From Sphingomonas phyllosphaerae (GTDB lineage: Bacteria > Pseudomonadota > Alphaproteobacteria > Sphingomonadales > Sphingomonadaceae), in the NCBI RefSeq assembly GCF_029623345.1, contig NZ_JAPYKH010000010.1, positions 62,001 to 126,000 on the forward strand: 64,000 nucleotides of DNA, read 5' to 3'. The first letter of the stretch is position 1. Each line of letters begins with the position of its first letter. The translations under genes and the position numbers were made by a program. Shown piece by piece: positions 1 to 9,052 of this stretch. The notes under the pieces are model-generated. The model was given only the letters and a program-made list of their open reading frames with translations, made no database searches and was not told where the DNA came from.

Positions 1-1
1 C

Positions 2-1330
2 GCGGGCAACGACTTCCTTCACGGCCGCGCCGGCGACGACGTGCTCAACGGTGGCGCTGGCAACGACTTGCTCGACGGCGGCACCGGCGCCGACAAGATG
101 ACCGGCGGCACCGGCGATGATACCTACCGCGTCGACAATGTCGGCGACAAGGTGATCGAGAAGGCGGGCGAGGGCTATGACACGGTCGAGGCGTCGATCG
201 ACTTCGACATGGCGGGGCTCAACGTCGAGGCGTTGCGCCTCACCGGCACCGTCGACCTGAAGGCCTATGGCAGCGCGGGTGCGGACAAGATCACCGGCAA
301 TGACGGCAACAACGTGATCGACGGTCGCGCCGGCGCCGACACGATGGCGGGCGGGCTCGGCGACGACACCTATTACGTCGACAACGCCGGCGACAAAGTG
401 ATCGAGGCGCAATATCAGGGCAACGACACCGTCTATGCCTCGGTAAGCTTCAATCTCGCTGCCACCTTCGTGGAGACGCTGCAGCTGACGGGCACCGCCG
501 ACATCAACGCCACCGGCAACAGCCAGGAGAATGCGTTGTATGGCAACGTCGGCAACAACGTGCTGGACGGCAAGGGCGGCGCCGATCTGATGGTGGGCGG
601 ACTCGGCAACGACACCTATTATGTCGATCACATCGGCGACCGTGTCGTCGAGAACGTCGGCGAGGGCAACGACACCGTCTATGCTTCGGTGAGCTTCGAT
701 CTCGCCGGCACCAACGTTGAGACGCTACGCCTCACCGGAAAGGCCGATCTGTCCGGCTTCGGCAGCGACCAAGCCGACGCCTTGTTCGGCAACACCGGCA
801 ACAACGTGCTCGACGGCCGCGGCGGCGCCGACGTGATGACCGGCGGCGCGGGCAATGACACTTATTACGTCGACAATATCGGCGACAAGGTGGTGGAGCT
901 GCAGGGCGCGGCGCAGGGCAACGACACGATCTACGCCTCGGTCAGCTACAGCCTCGCCGGCAGCTTCGTCGAGACGCTGTCGCTCACCGGCACGGCGAAC
1001 CTCAACGCCACCGGCAACGGCCAGGCCAACACGCTGATCGGCAACAGCGGCAACAACGTGCTCAACGGCATGGGCGGCAACGATGTGCTCACCGGCGGCG
1101 GCGGCAGCGACACGTTCGTCTTCGCCAAGGCAGGCCATGCCACGATCACCGACTTCGGCGCGGGCGACACGCTCGATCTCGCCGGGCTGCTCAAGGGCGG
1201 CAAGGTCGCCACGGTGACGCAGGATCACGACGGCGTGATGGTGACGATCGACTCGGGCAGCTCGGTGCTGCTCGAGGGGCTCGACATGGCGCACCTGCTC
1301 AAGACCGACGCCGGCTTCCACTTCGTGTGA
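2..1330 (+). CDS. RTX-type calcium-binding repeat protein (5' end outside window)
   Basis: The reading frame is open to the left edge, so only the C-terminal ~443 residues are visible. They consist of about four long repeats of ~80 residues. Each repeat pairs a glycine/aspartate nonapeptide run (GGxGxDxxx type, as in GGTGADKMTGGTGDDTY) with a conserved block of DTYYVDNIGDKVVE followed by GNDTVYASVSF and VETLxLTG. Such nonapeptides form Ca2+-binding parallel beta-rolls in type I-secreted proteins. The end has the classical RTX finish: SDTFVFAKAGHATITDFGAGD, then DTLDLAGL, with no cleaved N-terminal signal expected. Role is probably extracellular or cell-surface (adhesin, S-layer-like or enzyme); the catalytic or adhesive part, if any, lies upstream of the window. 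A strong terminator follows 25 bases after the stop. Confidence 0.88.
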   Translation, partial: AGNDFLHGRAGDDVLNGGAGNDLLDGGTGADKMTGGTGDDTYRVDNVGDKVIEKAGEGYDTVEASIDFDMAGLNVEALRLTGTVDLKAYGSAGADKITGNDGNNVIDGRAGADTMAGGLGDDTYYVDNAGDKVIEAQYQGNDTVYASVSFNLAATFVETLQLTGTADINATGNSQENALYGNVGNNVLDGKGGADLMVGGLGNDTYYVDHIGDRVVENVGEGNDTVYASVSFDLAGTNVETLRLTGKADLSGFGSDQADALFGNTGNNVLDGRGGADVMTGGAGNDTYYVDNIGDKVVELQGAAQGNDTIYASVSYSLAGSFVETLSLTGTANLNATGNGQANTLIGNSGNNVLNGMGGNDVLTGGGGSDTFVFAKAGHATITDFGAGDTLDLAGLLKGGKVATVTQDHDGVMVTIDSGSSVLLEGLDMAHLLKTDAGFHFV

Positions 1331-1354
1331 GCCGACCGCGCTGAAGGGGGAGAG

Positions 1355-1388
1355 GAGGACCGGGTCGGCGCGCGCCGGCCCGGTCCTC
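1355..1388 (+). terminator. Hairpin terminator after the RTX gene
   Basis: A near-perfect 17-bp inverted repeat (left arm 1355-1371, right arm 1372-1388, one G-T pair, innermost pairs forming the loop) followed by TCTTTCG. It lies between the RTX stop and the epimerase start and probably ends the RTX transcript. Confidence 0.7.
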
Positions 1389-1466
1389 TCTTTCGCGCTC
1401 CCCTCCTGGGCAGTTGCTACCCGCCCAGATATCGGGGAAGGCATCGGCAGGGATTGGGGGACGATC

Positions 1467-2474
1467 ATGCAGGTTCTGGTCACCGGCGTCGCCGGCTTCA
1501 TCGGCAGTCATGTCGCGCGACGGCTGCTCGCGCGCGGCGACACCGTGGTCGGCATCGACAATCTGAACGACTACAATCCGGTGCAGCTCAAGCGCGACCG
1601 GCTCGAGGCGATCACCGCGGCGGGCGGCGCTGAGCGCTTCACCTTTCACCAGCTCGACTTCAGCGATCATCAGGCGATCGACGCCGCGCTCGACAGCACC
1701 GCGATCGAGCGCATCGTCCATCTCGGCGCGCAGGCGGGCGTGCGCTACTCGCTGAGCAACCCGCGCGCCTATGTCGCGTCCAACCTCGCCGGCCACGTCA
1801 ACATGCTCGAGCTAGCGCGCGCGCGCCGCGTCGACCAGATGGTCTACGCCTCCTCATCCTCGGTGTACGGCACCAGCCCCGACCTGCCGTTCCGGGTCGA
1901 GCAGCGCGTCGACTTCCCGATCTCACTCTACGCCGCCACCAAGAAGGCGGACGAGCTGATGAGCGAGACCTACGCGCATCTCTATCGCATCCCGCAGACG
2001 GGGCTGCGCTTCTTCACCGTCTACGGGCCGTGGGGCCGGCCTGACATGGCGGTATGGGGCTTTACCGACAAGATCCTCTCGGGTGTGCCGATCGAGGTCT
2101 ATAACGGCGGCAACATGCGGCGCGACTTCACCTATATCGACGACATCGTCACCGGCATCGTCGCCGCGCTGGACCACCCGCCCGCCGACGATGGCCAGAC
2201 GAAGGCGGGCGGCAGCGTCTCGCCTCACCGCATCTACAATATCGGCAACAACAAGGCCGAGGAGCTGGAGACGCTGATCACGCTGATCGAGGAGGCATGC
2301 GGGCAGAAGGCGATCCGTGTCGACAAGGAGATGCAGCCCGGCGACGTACCGGCGACCTATGCCGACCTCACCGCGATCCGCGACGACCTCGGCTTCCACC
2401 CGACCACGCCGATCGCGGTCGGGATCCCCCGGTGGGTCGAGTGGTACAAGGGCTATCGCGCGCGGCGCGGCTGA
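1467..2474 (+). CDS. NAD-dependent epimerase, probably UDP-glucuronate 4-epimerase
   Basis: 335 residues, an extended short-chain dehydrogenase. The Rossmann motif GVAGFIG is at residues 7-13, the catalytic Y155-x3-K159 pair sits in LYAATKK, and a serine run (YASSSSVYG) precedes it. The block TVYGPWGRPDMA is typical of the UDP-glucuronate to UDP-galacturonate epimerase group. Start is the ATG with GGGGGA eight bases upstream. The expected substrate, UDP-glucuronate, would be made by Ugd at 19459-20760, so both may feed exopolysaccharide or uronic-acid lipid synthesis; this link is inference because the genes are 17 kb apart. A related dTDP/UDP-sugar epimerase is the main alternative. Confidence 0.85.
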   Translation: MQVLVTGVAGFIGSHVARRLLARGDTVVGIDNLNDYNPVQLKRDRLEAITAAGGAERFTFHQLDFSDHQAIDAALDSTAIERIVHLGAQAGVRYSLSNPRAYVASNLAGHVNMLELARARRVDQMVYASSSSVYGTSPDLPFRVEQRVDFPISLYAATKKADELMSETYAHLYRIPQTGLRFFTVYGPWGRPDMAVWGFTDKILSGVPIEVYNGGNMRRDFTYIDDIVTGIVAALDHPPADDGQTKAGGSVSPHRIYNIGNNKAEELETLITLIEEACGQKAIRVDKEMQPGDVPATYADLTAIRDDLGFHPTTPIAVGIPRWVEWYKGYRARRG

Positions 2475-2622
2475 GCCGCGGCTTGTCAGCGCGCCGCGCG
2501 CGCGCGATGGTGGCGCGATGGCACGCGAGACTGACAGGCGAATAGCGCCGACGACGATGACCGGGCTGGTACGGCGCACCACGATCGAGCTGGGGCCGCT
2601 GCGCATCACGCGCGAGGTGGCG

Positions 2623-3117
2623 ATGACGACGCTGCCCGCTCTGGCCCGCCCGCGCCGGCGGCTGTGGCCGGCGCTGCTCGCCGCCGCGGCCGCGACCGGC
2701 CTCGGCGGACTCGCGGTCGCCGCGACCAAGCTGCCGCCGCGCGCGAGTTATTCGGTGAGCGTGCCGGTGCCCGAACGCGTTACGGCCTCGGCGCCGCGCC
2801 ACGCGTCCACGGCACCGTCGTACCCCGCGCGCCACGCTATCCCCCGCCCGACGCCGAGCGCCACTCCGTCCGACGTGCCGGCAGAGGTACTGCCTGGTGC
2901 GGCGAACCGTGCAGCGGCCGTCGCGGAGGCGCTGCGCAGCGGCGACATGACCGAATGGCACCAGCCCGGCGGCGCGCACGGCTTCGTCGTCGCGGGCGCG
3001 GCCGAGCCCGATGGCGCGCGCACCTGCCGCGCGCTCTCGGTGCTTACGCGGGGCGACGGCGGCGATCGGGTGGAGCAGCTGCGGGCCTGCGTGCCGGGAG
3101 TTGGCGCCGCGGGCTGA
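2623..3117 (+). CDS. Small membrane-anchored protein, unknown function
   Basis: 164 residues from ATG 2623, chosen because GAGG lies seven bases upstream; an in-frame ATG at 2518 would add 35 residues but lacks a ribosome site. An arginine-rich N terminus (RPRRRLW) precedes one hydrophobic segment (residues ~14-30), then a proline/alanine/serine-rich linker (~40-90) and a small C-terminal domain holding two cysteines (TCRALSVL and LRACVPG). The Cys-containing end vaguely resembles the C terminus of 17-kDa surface-antigen-like proteins; that is a weak impression. Codon third positions are G/C rich as in neighbours, which supports coding. Function unknown. Confidence 0.55.
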   Translation: MTTLPALARPRRRLWPALLAAAAATGLGGLAVAATKLPPRASYSVSVPVPERVTASAPRHASTAPSYPARHAIPRPTPSATPSDVPAEVLPGAANRAAAVAEALRSGDMTEWHQPGGAHGFVVAGAAEPDGARTCRALSVLTRGDGGDRVEQLRACVPGVGAAG

Positions 3118-3149
3118 GCGGGATCGGCGTGCGATCGATCCATCTGCCG

Positions 3150-3232
3150 TACCCCGGCGAAGGCCGGGGCCCACTTGGATCACGGTGGCGAGCCCCACGA
3201 CGGTCCTCGCACCTGGGCCCCGACCTCCGCTG
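3150..3232. repeat. Intergenic inverted-repeat element
   Basis: Two oppositely oriented G/C arms (ACCCCGGCGAAGGCCGGGG near 3151 and TGGGCCCCGACCTCCGC near 3214) lie between convergent genes. It is one of several similar elements at gene ends in the window (21854, 32990, 34642, 46088, 48548, 51149). Confidence 0.5.
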
Positions 3233-3261
3233 CGGCACAAGCTTACGAGCACCGCGGCCGC

Positions 3262-4872
3262 TCACTCGTTTAAGTACGACCACAGCTGCGAGATCACCAC
3301 CGATCCCTCGCCGACCGAGGACGCCACGCGCTTGACCGACCCCGCGCGCACGTCCCCCACTGCAAACACACCGGGGCAGGAGGTGGCGTAGGAGCTCGCG
3401 CCACCGGCGGCGCGTCCGGTCAACACGAAACCCTTGTCGTCGAGCGCGACCAGCCCTTCGAGCCAGCCGGTATTGGGTGCCGCACCCACCATCACGAAGG
3501 TGGCGCAGGTGTCGACCGTGCGCTCGGCACCGTCCTGGCGGATGGTCACCGCTTCCAGTGCGTCGCCGCCGTGGACCGCGACCAGCTCGGCGCCATAATC
3601 GATCGAGATCGCCGGGTCGGCCTCAAGCCGGCTGGTAAGATAGTTCGACATGGAGGTGGCGAGCGAGTGGCCGCGCACCAGCAGCCGCACGTGCCGCGCC
3701 ACCCGGCTGAGGTACATCGCCGCTTGTCCCGCCGAATTGCCCCCACCGATCACGATCGCCTGGGCGTCGCGGCAGAAGCGCGCCTCATTTTCGGTCGCGG
3801 CATAATAGATGCCGCTGCCTTCGAACTCGGCGAGGCGGTCGATCGGCAGCCGGCGGTACTGCACCCCTGTCGCCACCACCACCGCGCGCGCACGGACGCG
3901 CTGGCCGTTGTCGAAGGTGGCACAGAACTGGCCGTCCTCAAGCCGGTCGAGCGCGGCGACGCGCAGTGGCATGGCGAAGCGCGTGCCAAACTTCATCGCC
4001 TGCACCTCGCCGCGCCACACCAGGTCCGCGCCCGAGATGCCGGTGGGGAAGCCCATGTAATTCTCGATCCGGCTCGACGTGCCCGCCTGCCCCCCGATCG
4101 CGGTGTCCTCCACCACCAGCGCGCCCAGCCCCTCGGCGCCGGCATAGACCCCTGCAGCGGTACCCGCCGGCCCCGCGCCGACCACCAGCACGTCGACCGC
4201 CTCGTCATCGACGAACTCGCGGCTGAGCCCGAGCAGCTTGGCGACCTTCTCGGGGGTGGGATCGGTCACCACGCGGTCGCGCCCGAAGATCACCGCCGGG
4301 CGATCGGCGCCGACGGCGCAGCTCGTCGCCACCGTCGTCGCGTCCGCCGTGCCGAGCGCGTAGCTGGTATAAGGGATGCGGTTGCGCGCGGCGAAGTCGG
4401 CGACGCGCCGCACGCCGCGATCCTGCTCCTCGCCGAGCAGCACCAGCGAGCTGTCGTGCGACTCGAGCTGGCGCCGGCGCCGCGCCGCGAGCACAGTGAT
4501 GATGATGTCCGACATCTCGGGCACCTGCGCCATGAGCTCGAGCATGCGCGCGCGCGGCACCTCCACCACGCGCGTGTCGCGCGCGGCACGCATCGCCATG
4601 GACCAGCTGCCGCCGCTGAGGAAGCCGATCTCCGCCATGAACTGGGTCGGCCCCAGCGTGGAGGGGACATGGCGCTCGCCGGTGAAGCTGTTGACCACCT
4701 CGATCTCGCCGTCCTCGACGTAGACGAAGCTCTCCACCGGGTCGCCGGGCTGGACCAGATAGGCGCCCGCGGCGTATTGGCGCGCGGCCCCGGCGGCGCG
4801 GATCGCGGCGACATGCTCGGGGTGGAGCGGCACGCGCTGCATTTCGCGCAGGTCGCGCCCGATGGTCTCCAT
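3262..4872 (-). CDS. cNMP-binding domain fused to thioredoxin-reductase-like FAD/NAD(P) oxidoreductase
   Basis: 536 residues. Start ATG 4872 has GGAGGG eight bases upstream. Residues ~15-130 form a cyclic-nucleotide-binding (CAP/CNMP) beta-roll (YLVQPGDPVESFVYVEDGEIEV, MAEIGFLSGG). Residues ~230-536 form a thioredoxin-reductase fold: FAD site VLVVGAGPAGTAAG, QAGTSSRIENYMGFPTG, second dinucleotide site AIVIGGGNSAGQAAMYL, and C-terminal GVFAVGDVR. The redox-active CxxC of true thioredoxin reductases is missing: the aligned segment reads GIYYAATENEA. It therefore should not reduce thioredoxin by the usual mechanism and may be a nucleotide- or redox-gated ferredoxin/quinone-type reductase. The same architecture is known as a family; substrate is not. 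It stands alone, diverging from a small gene at 5023. Confidence 0.85.
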   Translation of the reverse strand: METIGRDLREMQRVPLHPEHVAAIRAAGAARQYAAGAYLVQPGDPVESFVYVEDGEIEVVNSFTGERHVPSTLGPTQFMAEIGFLSGGSWSMAMRAARDTRVVEVPRARMLELMAQVPEMSDIIITVLAARRRRQLESHDSSLVLLGEEQDRGVRRVADFAARNRIPYTSYALGTADATTVATSCAVGADRPAVIFGRDRVVTDPTPEKVAKLLGLSREFVDDEAVDVLVVGAGPAGTAAGVYAGAEGLGALVVEDTAIGGQAGTSSRIENYMGFPTGISGADLVWRGEVQAMKFGTRFAMPLRVAALDRLEDGQFCATFDNGQRVRARAVVVATGVQYRRLPIDRLAEFEGSGIYYAATENEARFCRDAQAIVIGGGNSAGQAAMYLSRVARHVRLLVRGHSLATSMSNYLTSRLEADPAISIDYGAELVAVHGGDALEAVTIRQDGAERTVDTCATFVMVGAAPNTGWLEGLVALDDKGFVLTGRAAGGASSYATSCPGVFAVGDVRAGSVKRVASSVGEGSVVISQLWSYLNE

Positions 4873-5022
4873 GGTCTGCCCTCCGCCGCGCTTGCCCCGT
4901 GACGCGCATGATGGCGAGCGCCGCTGAGCGCCGCAACGGGTCGGCTGCGACAATCGCGCGACAAAGCTGCAACAAAGCGCCATCCGCGCGCATCATCTGC
5001 GGGATAGGCCCGACGCTCCCCG

Positions 5023-5256
5023 ATGCGAGAGACCGACGTGCCCGCGCTTGCCCCCGCCTCTTCCATGATCGACGCGCTCGCGGCCGGCGCGCTGCTGGAC
5101 CGCGAGCTGCGCCGCGTACGCCGCGTCGCGACCATGCTGCACGACCACCGCTCGATCGCGGAGCTCGCGGCCTATGAGCGCGAGCTGGAGGCGCAGCTGG
5201 CGCGTACGCGGCGCGGCGTCGACCTGCTCGATGCGACGCTGCGCACGCTGGGCTGA
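5023..5256 (+). CDS. Small hypothetical protein
   Basis: 77 residues (ATG 5023; an alternative ATG is at 5068). Predicted almost wholly helical, with alternating charged residues and leucines (LDRELRRVRRVATML, ERELEAQLARTRRGVDLLDA), possibly a short coiled coil. Third codon positions are G/C biased as in real genes here. No clear Shine-Dalgarno. It diverges from the FAD oxidoreductase gene and faces the DUF1206 gene. No family recognised. Confidence 0.45.
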   Translation: MRETDVPALAPASSMIDALAAGALLDRELRRVRRVATMLHDHRSIAELAAYERELEAQLARTRRGVDLLDATLRTLG

Positions 5257-5284
5257 GCGCGTCGCGCGCTCGGTCGAACGCGTG

Positions 5285-6070
5285 TCATCGCGCGGTGGCG
5301 CGGCGCATCAATCCGTCGACGGGTACGTCGTGGAGGCGGCGGAAGCGTGCCTCGATGAGGCCGAACAGCCCAAAGGCGAGTAGCCCTGACGCCACCACCA
5401 TGTCGAACGGCCGCTCCAGCCAGGCGAGCACCTCGGCCATCCCAGCCGCTGCACTCGCGCGTGCCTCGAACCCGGCTCGCACGAGGAACCAGGCGCTGAT
5501 CAGGAACACCGCACCCCGCGCGGCATAGCCCGCGCGCCCGCTCCAGCGCGCCCAACGCTTAGACGCCACCGCAGGATCGAGGTAGCGCAGGAAGCTGCCC
5601 TTGGCCGCCTTCGCCAGCTGCGCCACGCCAACCGCGGCGAGCAGCGCCCCACCCAGCATCACCAACGCGCCGCCGCCGGGCAGTGCCAGCGCGGTGCGCG
5701 CACCCTGCTCGGTCCCGTCGCCCGCGCGCGCAACACCCTGGATCAGCTGCGCCGCCTGCCAGGTAAGGAACAGGTGCACCGCACCGCTCGCCGCCGCGCC
5801 GATGCGCTCGAGCGCGCCCTTGCGATCGCTGCCGTGGCGCTCGATGTTGAGCACCGCGTCGGCGAGACGCCAGATGCCGTAGCCGAGCAGCCCGGCCGCC
5901 ATCAGGCCGAGCAACAGCCGCCCGCCTCCCTCGCCCAGATAGGCCAATGCGCCGGCGGGATCCTCAGCGCGACCAGTCCGCAGGATCAACAAAGCGATCA
6001 CGATGTACAGCGCGCCGCGCACCGCGAAGCCCAGCCGAGTGAGTGTCGTCAATCGCGCGCCCGTGTTCAT
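5285..6070 (-). CDS. DUF1206 family membrane protein
   Basis: 261 residues from ATG 6070; this start was preferred over ATG 6076 because the G-rich ribosome site (GGGGGG) then lies about seven bases upstream. Three similar modules, each with two hydrophobic helices and motifs like LGFAVRGALYIVIAL, IGAAASGAVHLFL and SGRAGYAARGAVFLISAW, give about six membrane segments, the hallmark of the DUF1206 family. Inner-membrane location is expected; function unknown. It is transcribed divergently from the GGDEF-EAL gene, with a 176-base intergenic region holding both promoters. Confidence 0.85.
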   Translation of the reverse strand: MNTGARLTTLTRLGFAVRGALYIVIALLILRTGRAEDPAGALAYLGEGGGRLLLGLMAAGLLGYGIWRLADAVLNIERHGSDRKGALERIGAAASGAVHLFLTWQAAQLIQGVARAGDGTEQGARTALALPGGGALVMLGGALLAAVGVAQLAKAAKGSFLRYLDPAVASKRWARWSGRAGYAARGAVFLISAWFLVRAGFEARASAAAGMAEVLAWLERPFDMVVASGLLAFGLFGLIEARFRRLHDVPVDGLMRRATAR

Positions 6071-6246
6071 CCGCATCCCCCCGTTATCCCTGATCAAACA
6101 GCAGAGACACCGCACCGTTCCCGCCCGACAGCCCACACCGGTCAAGTCAAACTCGTAGGAAAACCAGCTTCTTATTCCTTGATCACTGATGACCGTTAAC
6201 GGTTTGTCGAGGGCAGAGCCCGTAAGAAACGGCGAGGAGTTGCGCA

Positions 6247-8544
6247 GTGCCATCACGCGATCGTCCCTCGTCCGCACGCTTCGGTCCGCGCTTTATCGCC
6301 GCGGTAGTCGCGCCCGTGCTGCTGCTCGCGCTCGGCCTCACCGGCTTCGCGGTCTCCGCGCTGCGCTCGGCCGCGGCGCAGGCGGATCGCGTCTCGATCG
6401 AGCGGCAGCAGCGCGAGGTGCAGCTCGCGGTCGACGCCGCGCTCGACGAGCTGGCGCAGAGCCAGTCCGGGGTCGGGATCTGGACGCCGCTCACGCTCGA
6501 GCTGCGCAAGAGCGCGCCCGACTGGACCTGGGTCGACGAGAATGTCGGGGTATGGCTCAGCTATGTCTTTGCGCACGACGCCGACGCGATCCTCGCCGGC
6601 GATGGCCATCCGACCTATCTGATGCGCGACGGCGTGCGACGCACCCCCGCCGACTACGCCGCGCTCGCCGTCGCCGCTACGCCGCTGGTCCGTGCCGTTC
6701 GCGGTGAGGCGCACGCCGCGCCGAACCCGCACGAGCGGCTACCCGGGCGCGCGCTGCCGCCCGGCTCGACCGTGCGCACCTCGCCCCGCGCGGTCCATGC
6801 CACCGACCTGGTCGCGATCGACGGCCGCCCGGCGATCATGAGCGTGATGCGGATCATCACCGAGGACCCGGGCACGCCCACGCCGCAGGGTGGCGCGCCG
6901 CTGCTGGTAAGCGCGCGGTATCTCGACACCAGTTTCGTCCAGCGGCTGGCGCGCATCCAGCTCGTCGCGGGCGCGCGGCTGAGCGGGTCGCCGCGCCTCG
7001 CGCCAGGCGAGCAGGCGCTGACGCTGGTGTCGAGCCGCGGCCAGCGTGTCGGCTATCTGCTGTGGCGACCCGACCGGCCCGGCGCGGCAGTGTGGCGCAC
7101 CATGGCGCCGAGCGCGCTCGCCGCGCTGGTTGCGCTGCTGGCCACGCTCGCCGCGCTGATCGCCAGCGTCTTCAAGCTGGTGCGCAGCGACTCCCGCTCG
7201 CTTGCGAAGCTCAACGCGGCGCATCTCGCGCTCCAGGCCAAGGAGGCGCAGGCACACCATCTCGCCTATCACGATACGCTGACCGGACTGCCCAACCGCG
7301 CCGCCTTCAATCAGGCCGGCGACCAGCTGCTGGCGCACGCGCCCGACGAGGGAGTGCACGCAGTGCTGCTGATCGATCTCGACCGTTTCAAGCAGGTCAA
7401 CGACACGCTCGGGCATCTCGGCGGTGATCAATTGATCCAGCTGGTCGCGGCACGGCTTCAGGCGCTGATCGGCGCCGGCGACCTGGTGGCGCGGCTCGGC
7501 GGCGACGAGTTCGCGGTGCTGGTCAGCACGCGCGCCGACGAGGAAGCGGTAGGCGCGCTCGCGGGCGCGATGGTGGCGGCGCTGCGTGAGCCGTTCACGG
7601 TGCTGGGCACGCACGTCTTCATCGGCGCGAGCATCGGTATCGCCTGCCACCCGCGCTGCAGCGGCGATCGTTCCGAGCTGATGCGAATGGCCGATATCGC
7701 GATGTACCGCGCCAAGGCGGGGGGCCGCGACGGTCACTGTTTCTTCACGGAGGACATGGACGAGAGCGTCAAGATGCGCCGCGCGATCGAGCACGACCTG
7801 CGGCGCGCCCTCGCGACGCAGCGCGAGCTGATGGTCCATTACCAGCCACGCATGAACGCGGATGGAGGTCGCGTGATCGGGCTGGAGGCGCTGGTGCGCT
7901 GGCATCACCCCGACCGCGGATTGCTCGCGCCCGATGCCTTTATCCCGATCGCGGAGGAAACCGGGCTGATCCACGAGCTCGGCGCCTGGGTGCTGCGCGA
8001 CGCCTGCGCGGTGGCGCGCGCCTGGCCATCGCTGTCGATCGCGGTCAACCTCTCACCGGTGCAGTTCCGTGCCCGTGGCATCGCGGCGGATTTGATCGAG
8101 ATCGTGCGCCATGCCGGCGCGCGCCCGCAGCAGATCGAGCTGGAGGTGACCGAGAGCATCCTGCTCGACGATGACGACGCGGTACACGACGCGCTGGCAG
8201 CGCTGCGACACGCCGGCTTCCGCATTGCGCTCGACGATTTCGGCACGGGCTATTCCGGCCTCGGCTATCTCAGCAAGTTCGAGGTCGACAAGATCAAGAT
8301 CGACCAGAGCTTCACCCGCCGCTTGGGCGAGAGCGCCGACGCCGCCGCGATCATCCAGGCGGTCGTGCGGCTAGGCCAAGCGATGGGGCTGGCGGTCAGC
8401 GCCGAAGGCGTGGAGACGCGCGAGCAGCGCGCCTTCCTCGAACATGCCGGTTGCAACGAGCTGCAAGGCTTCCTGTTCTCCGCCGCCGTGCCGTCCGGCG
8501 CACTCGCGGCGCTGCTCGGCGGGCGCGTGGAAGCGGCGGCATAG
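6247..8544 (+). CDS. CHASE4-GGDEF-EAL membrane c-di-GMP enzyme
   Basis: 765 residues from GTG 6247, with AGGAG seven bases upstream. Order: transmembrane helix (~15-38), periplasmic CHASE4-like sensor (~50-190), second helix (~280-305), GGDEF domain (~335-490) and EAL domain (~510-755). The GGDEF signature RLGGDEFAVLV is intact, so diguanylate cyclase activity is possible. The EAL domain keeps GLEALVRWHHP, LEVTESILL, LDDFGTGYSGLGYL and AEGVET, so c-di-GMP phosphodiesterase activity is likely. Which activity dominates cannot be read from sequence. The ligand of the periplasmic sensor is unknown. Expected to control motility, adhesion or exopolysaccharide output. Confidence 0.92.
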   Translation: MPSRDRPSSARFGPRFIAAVVAPVLLLALGLTGFAVSALRSAAAQADRVSIERQQREVQLAVDAALDELAQSQSGVGIWTPLTLELRKSAPDWTWVDENVGVWLSYVFAHDADAILAGDGHPTYLMRDGVRRTPADYAALAVAATPLVRAVRGEAHAAPNPHERLPGRALPPGSTVRTSPRAVHATDLVAIDGRPAIMSVMRIITEDPGTPTPQGGAPLLVSARYLDTSFVQRLARIQLVAGARLSGSPRLAPGEQALTLVSSRGQRVGYLLWRPDRPGAAVWRTMAPSALAALVALLATLAALIASVFKLVRSDSRSLAKLNAAHLALQAKEAQAHHLAYHDTLTGLPNRAAFNQAGDQLLAHAPDEGVHAVLLIDLDRFKQVNDTLGHLGGDQLIQLVAARLQALIGAGDLVARLGGDEFAVLVSTRADEEAVGALAGAMVAALREPFTVLGTHVFIGASIGIACHPRCSGDRSELMRMADIAMYRAKAGGRDGHCFFTEDMDESVKMRRAIEHDLRRALATQRELMVHYQPRMNADGGRVIGLEALVRWHHPDRGLLAPDAFIPIAEETGLIHELGAWVLRDACAVARAWPSLSIAVNLSPVQFRARGIAADLIEIVRHAGARPQQIELEVTESILLDDDDAVHDALAALRHAGFRIALDDFGTGYSGLGYLSKFEVDKIKIDQSFTRRLGESADAAAIIQAVVRLGQAMGLAVSAEGVETREQRAFLEHAGCNELQGFLFSAAVPSGALAALLGGRVEAAA

Positions 8545-8691
8545 GCGACATCCCTCGTCGTGTGCGAGAGAAGAAGCGGCGCAGAGGGAGTAACGCCGCC
8601 GCGCGCTGGCGGCCGACCGGTGCGGCAGTGGAACAATCCGAATCGTCGACGATTATTTTCCGCGACTTCGGATCGACCAGAGGGGAATGCC

Positions 8692-8961
8692 ATGAAGAAG
8701 CTTGTCACCGCCGTTGCCGCCTTCGGGCTGGTGTCGCTCGCCGCGTGCAACTCCAGCCCGCGCGAGCAGGCCGCCGACAATATCGAGGCCAATGCCGAGT
8801 CGGTCGCGGACAATCTCGAGGAGATGGCGGACAACGCCACCACCGACAACGCCGAGGACGCGCTCGAGAACAAGGCCGACGCCGTGCGCGCCACTGGCGA
8901 GAACAAGGCCGACGACATGCGCACGCACGACGCCGACACCAATCTGTCCAACGGGATCTGA
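8692..8961 (+). CDS. Small secreted lipoprotein, asparagine/aspartate-rich
   Basis: 89 residues from ATG 8692, with AGGGG seven bases upstream. Residues 1-19 are a lipoprotein signal (MKKLVTAVAAFGLVSLAAC) with the lipid-accepting Cys19. The mature part is strongly acidic and helical with repeated NIEANAESVADN / NATTDNAEDALENKAD / ENKADDM motifs, reminiscent of small envelope-stress or entericidin/CsbD-like peptides. Monocistronic; function unknown. A start upstream at 8560 is possible but would destroy the signal peptide. Confidence 0.7.
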   Translation: MKKLVTAVAAFGLVSLAACNSSPREQAADNIEANAESVADNLEEMADNATTDNAEDALENKADAVRATGENKADDMRTHDADTNLSNGI

Positions 8962-9052
8962 TCCCGCGGTCGACGCGACGTCGGCCGGGTATCGCGGGGG
9001 GCGTTCGGGGTGACCCGGGCGCCCCCCCGCCGCATTCAGGCGGCTGGCTTAC

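Noticed and set aside
8630-8654. EcfG-type stress promoter (GGAAC...CGTT) before the small lipoprotein
   Set aside because: GGAAC is present but the second element reads CGATT at a 15-base distance, not the expected CGTT at 16-17.
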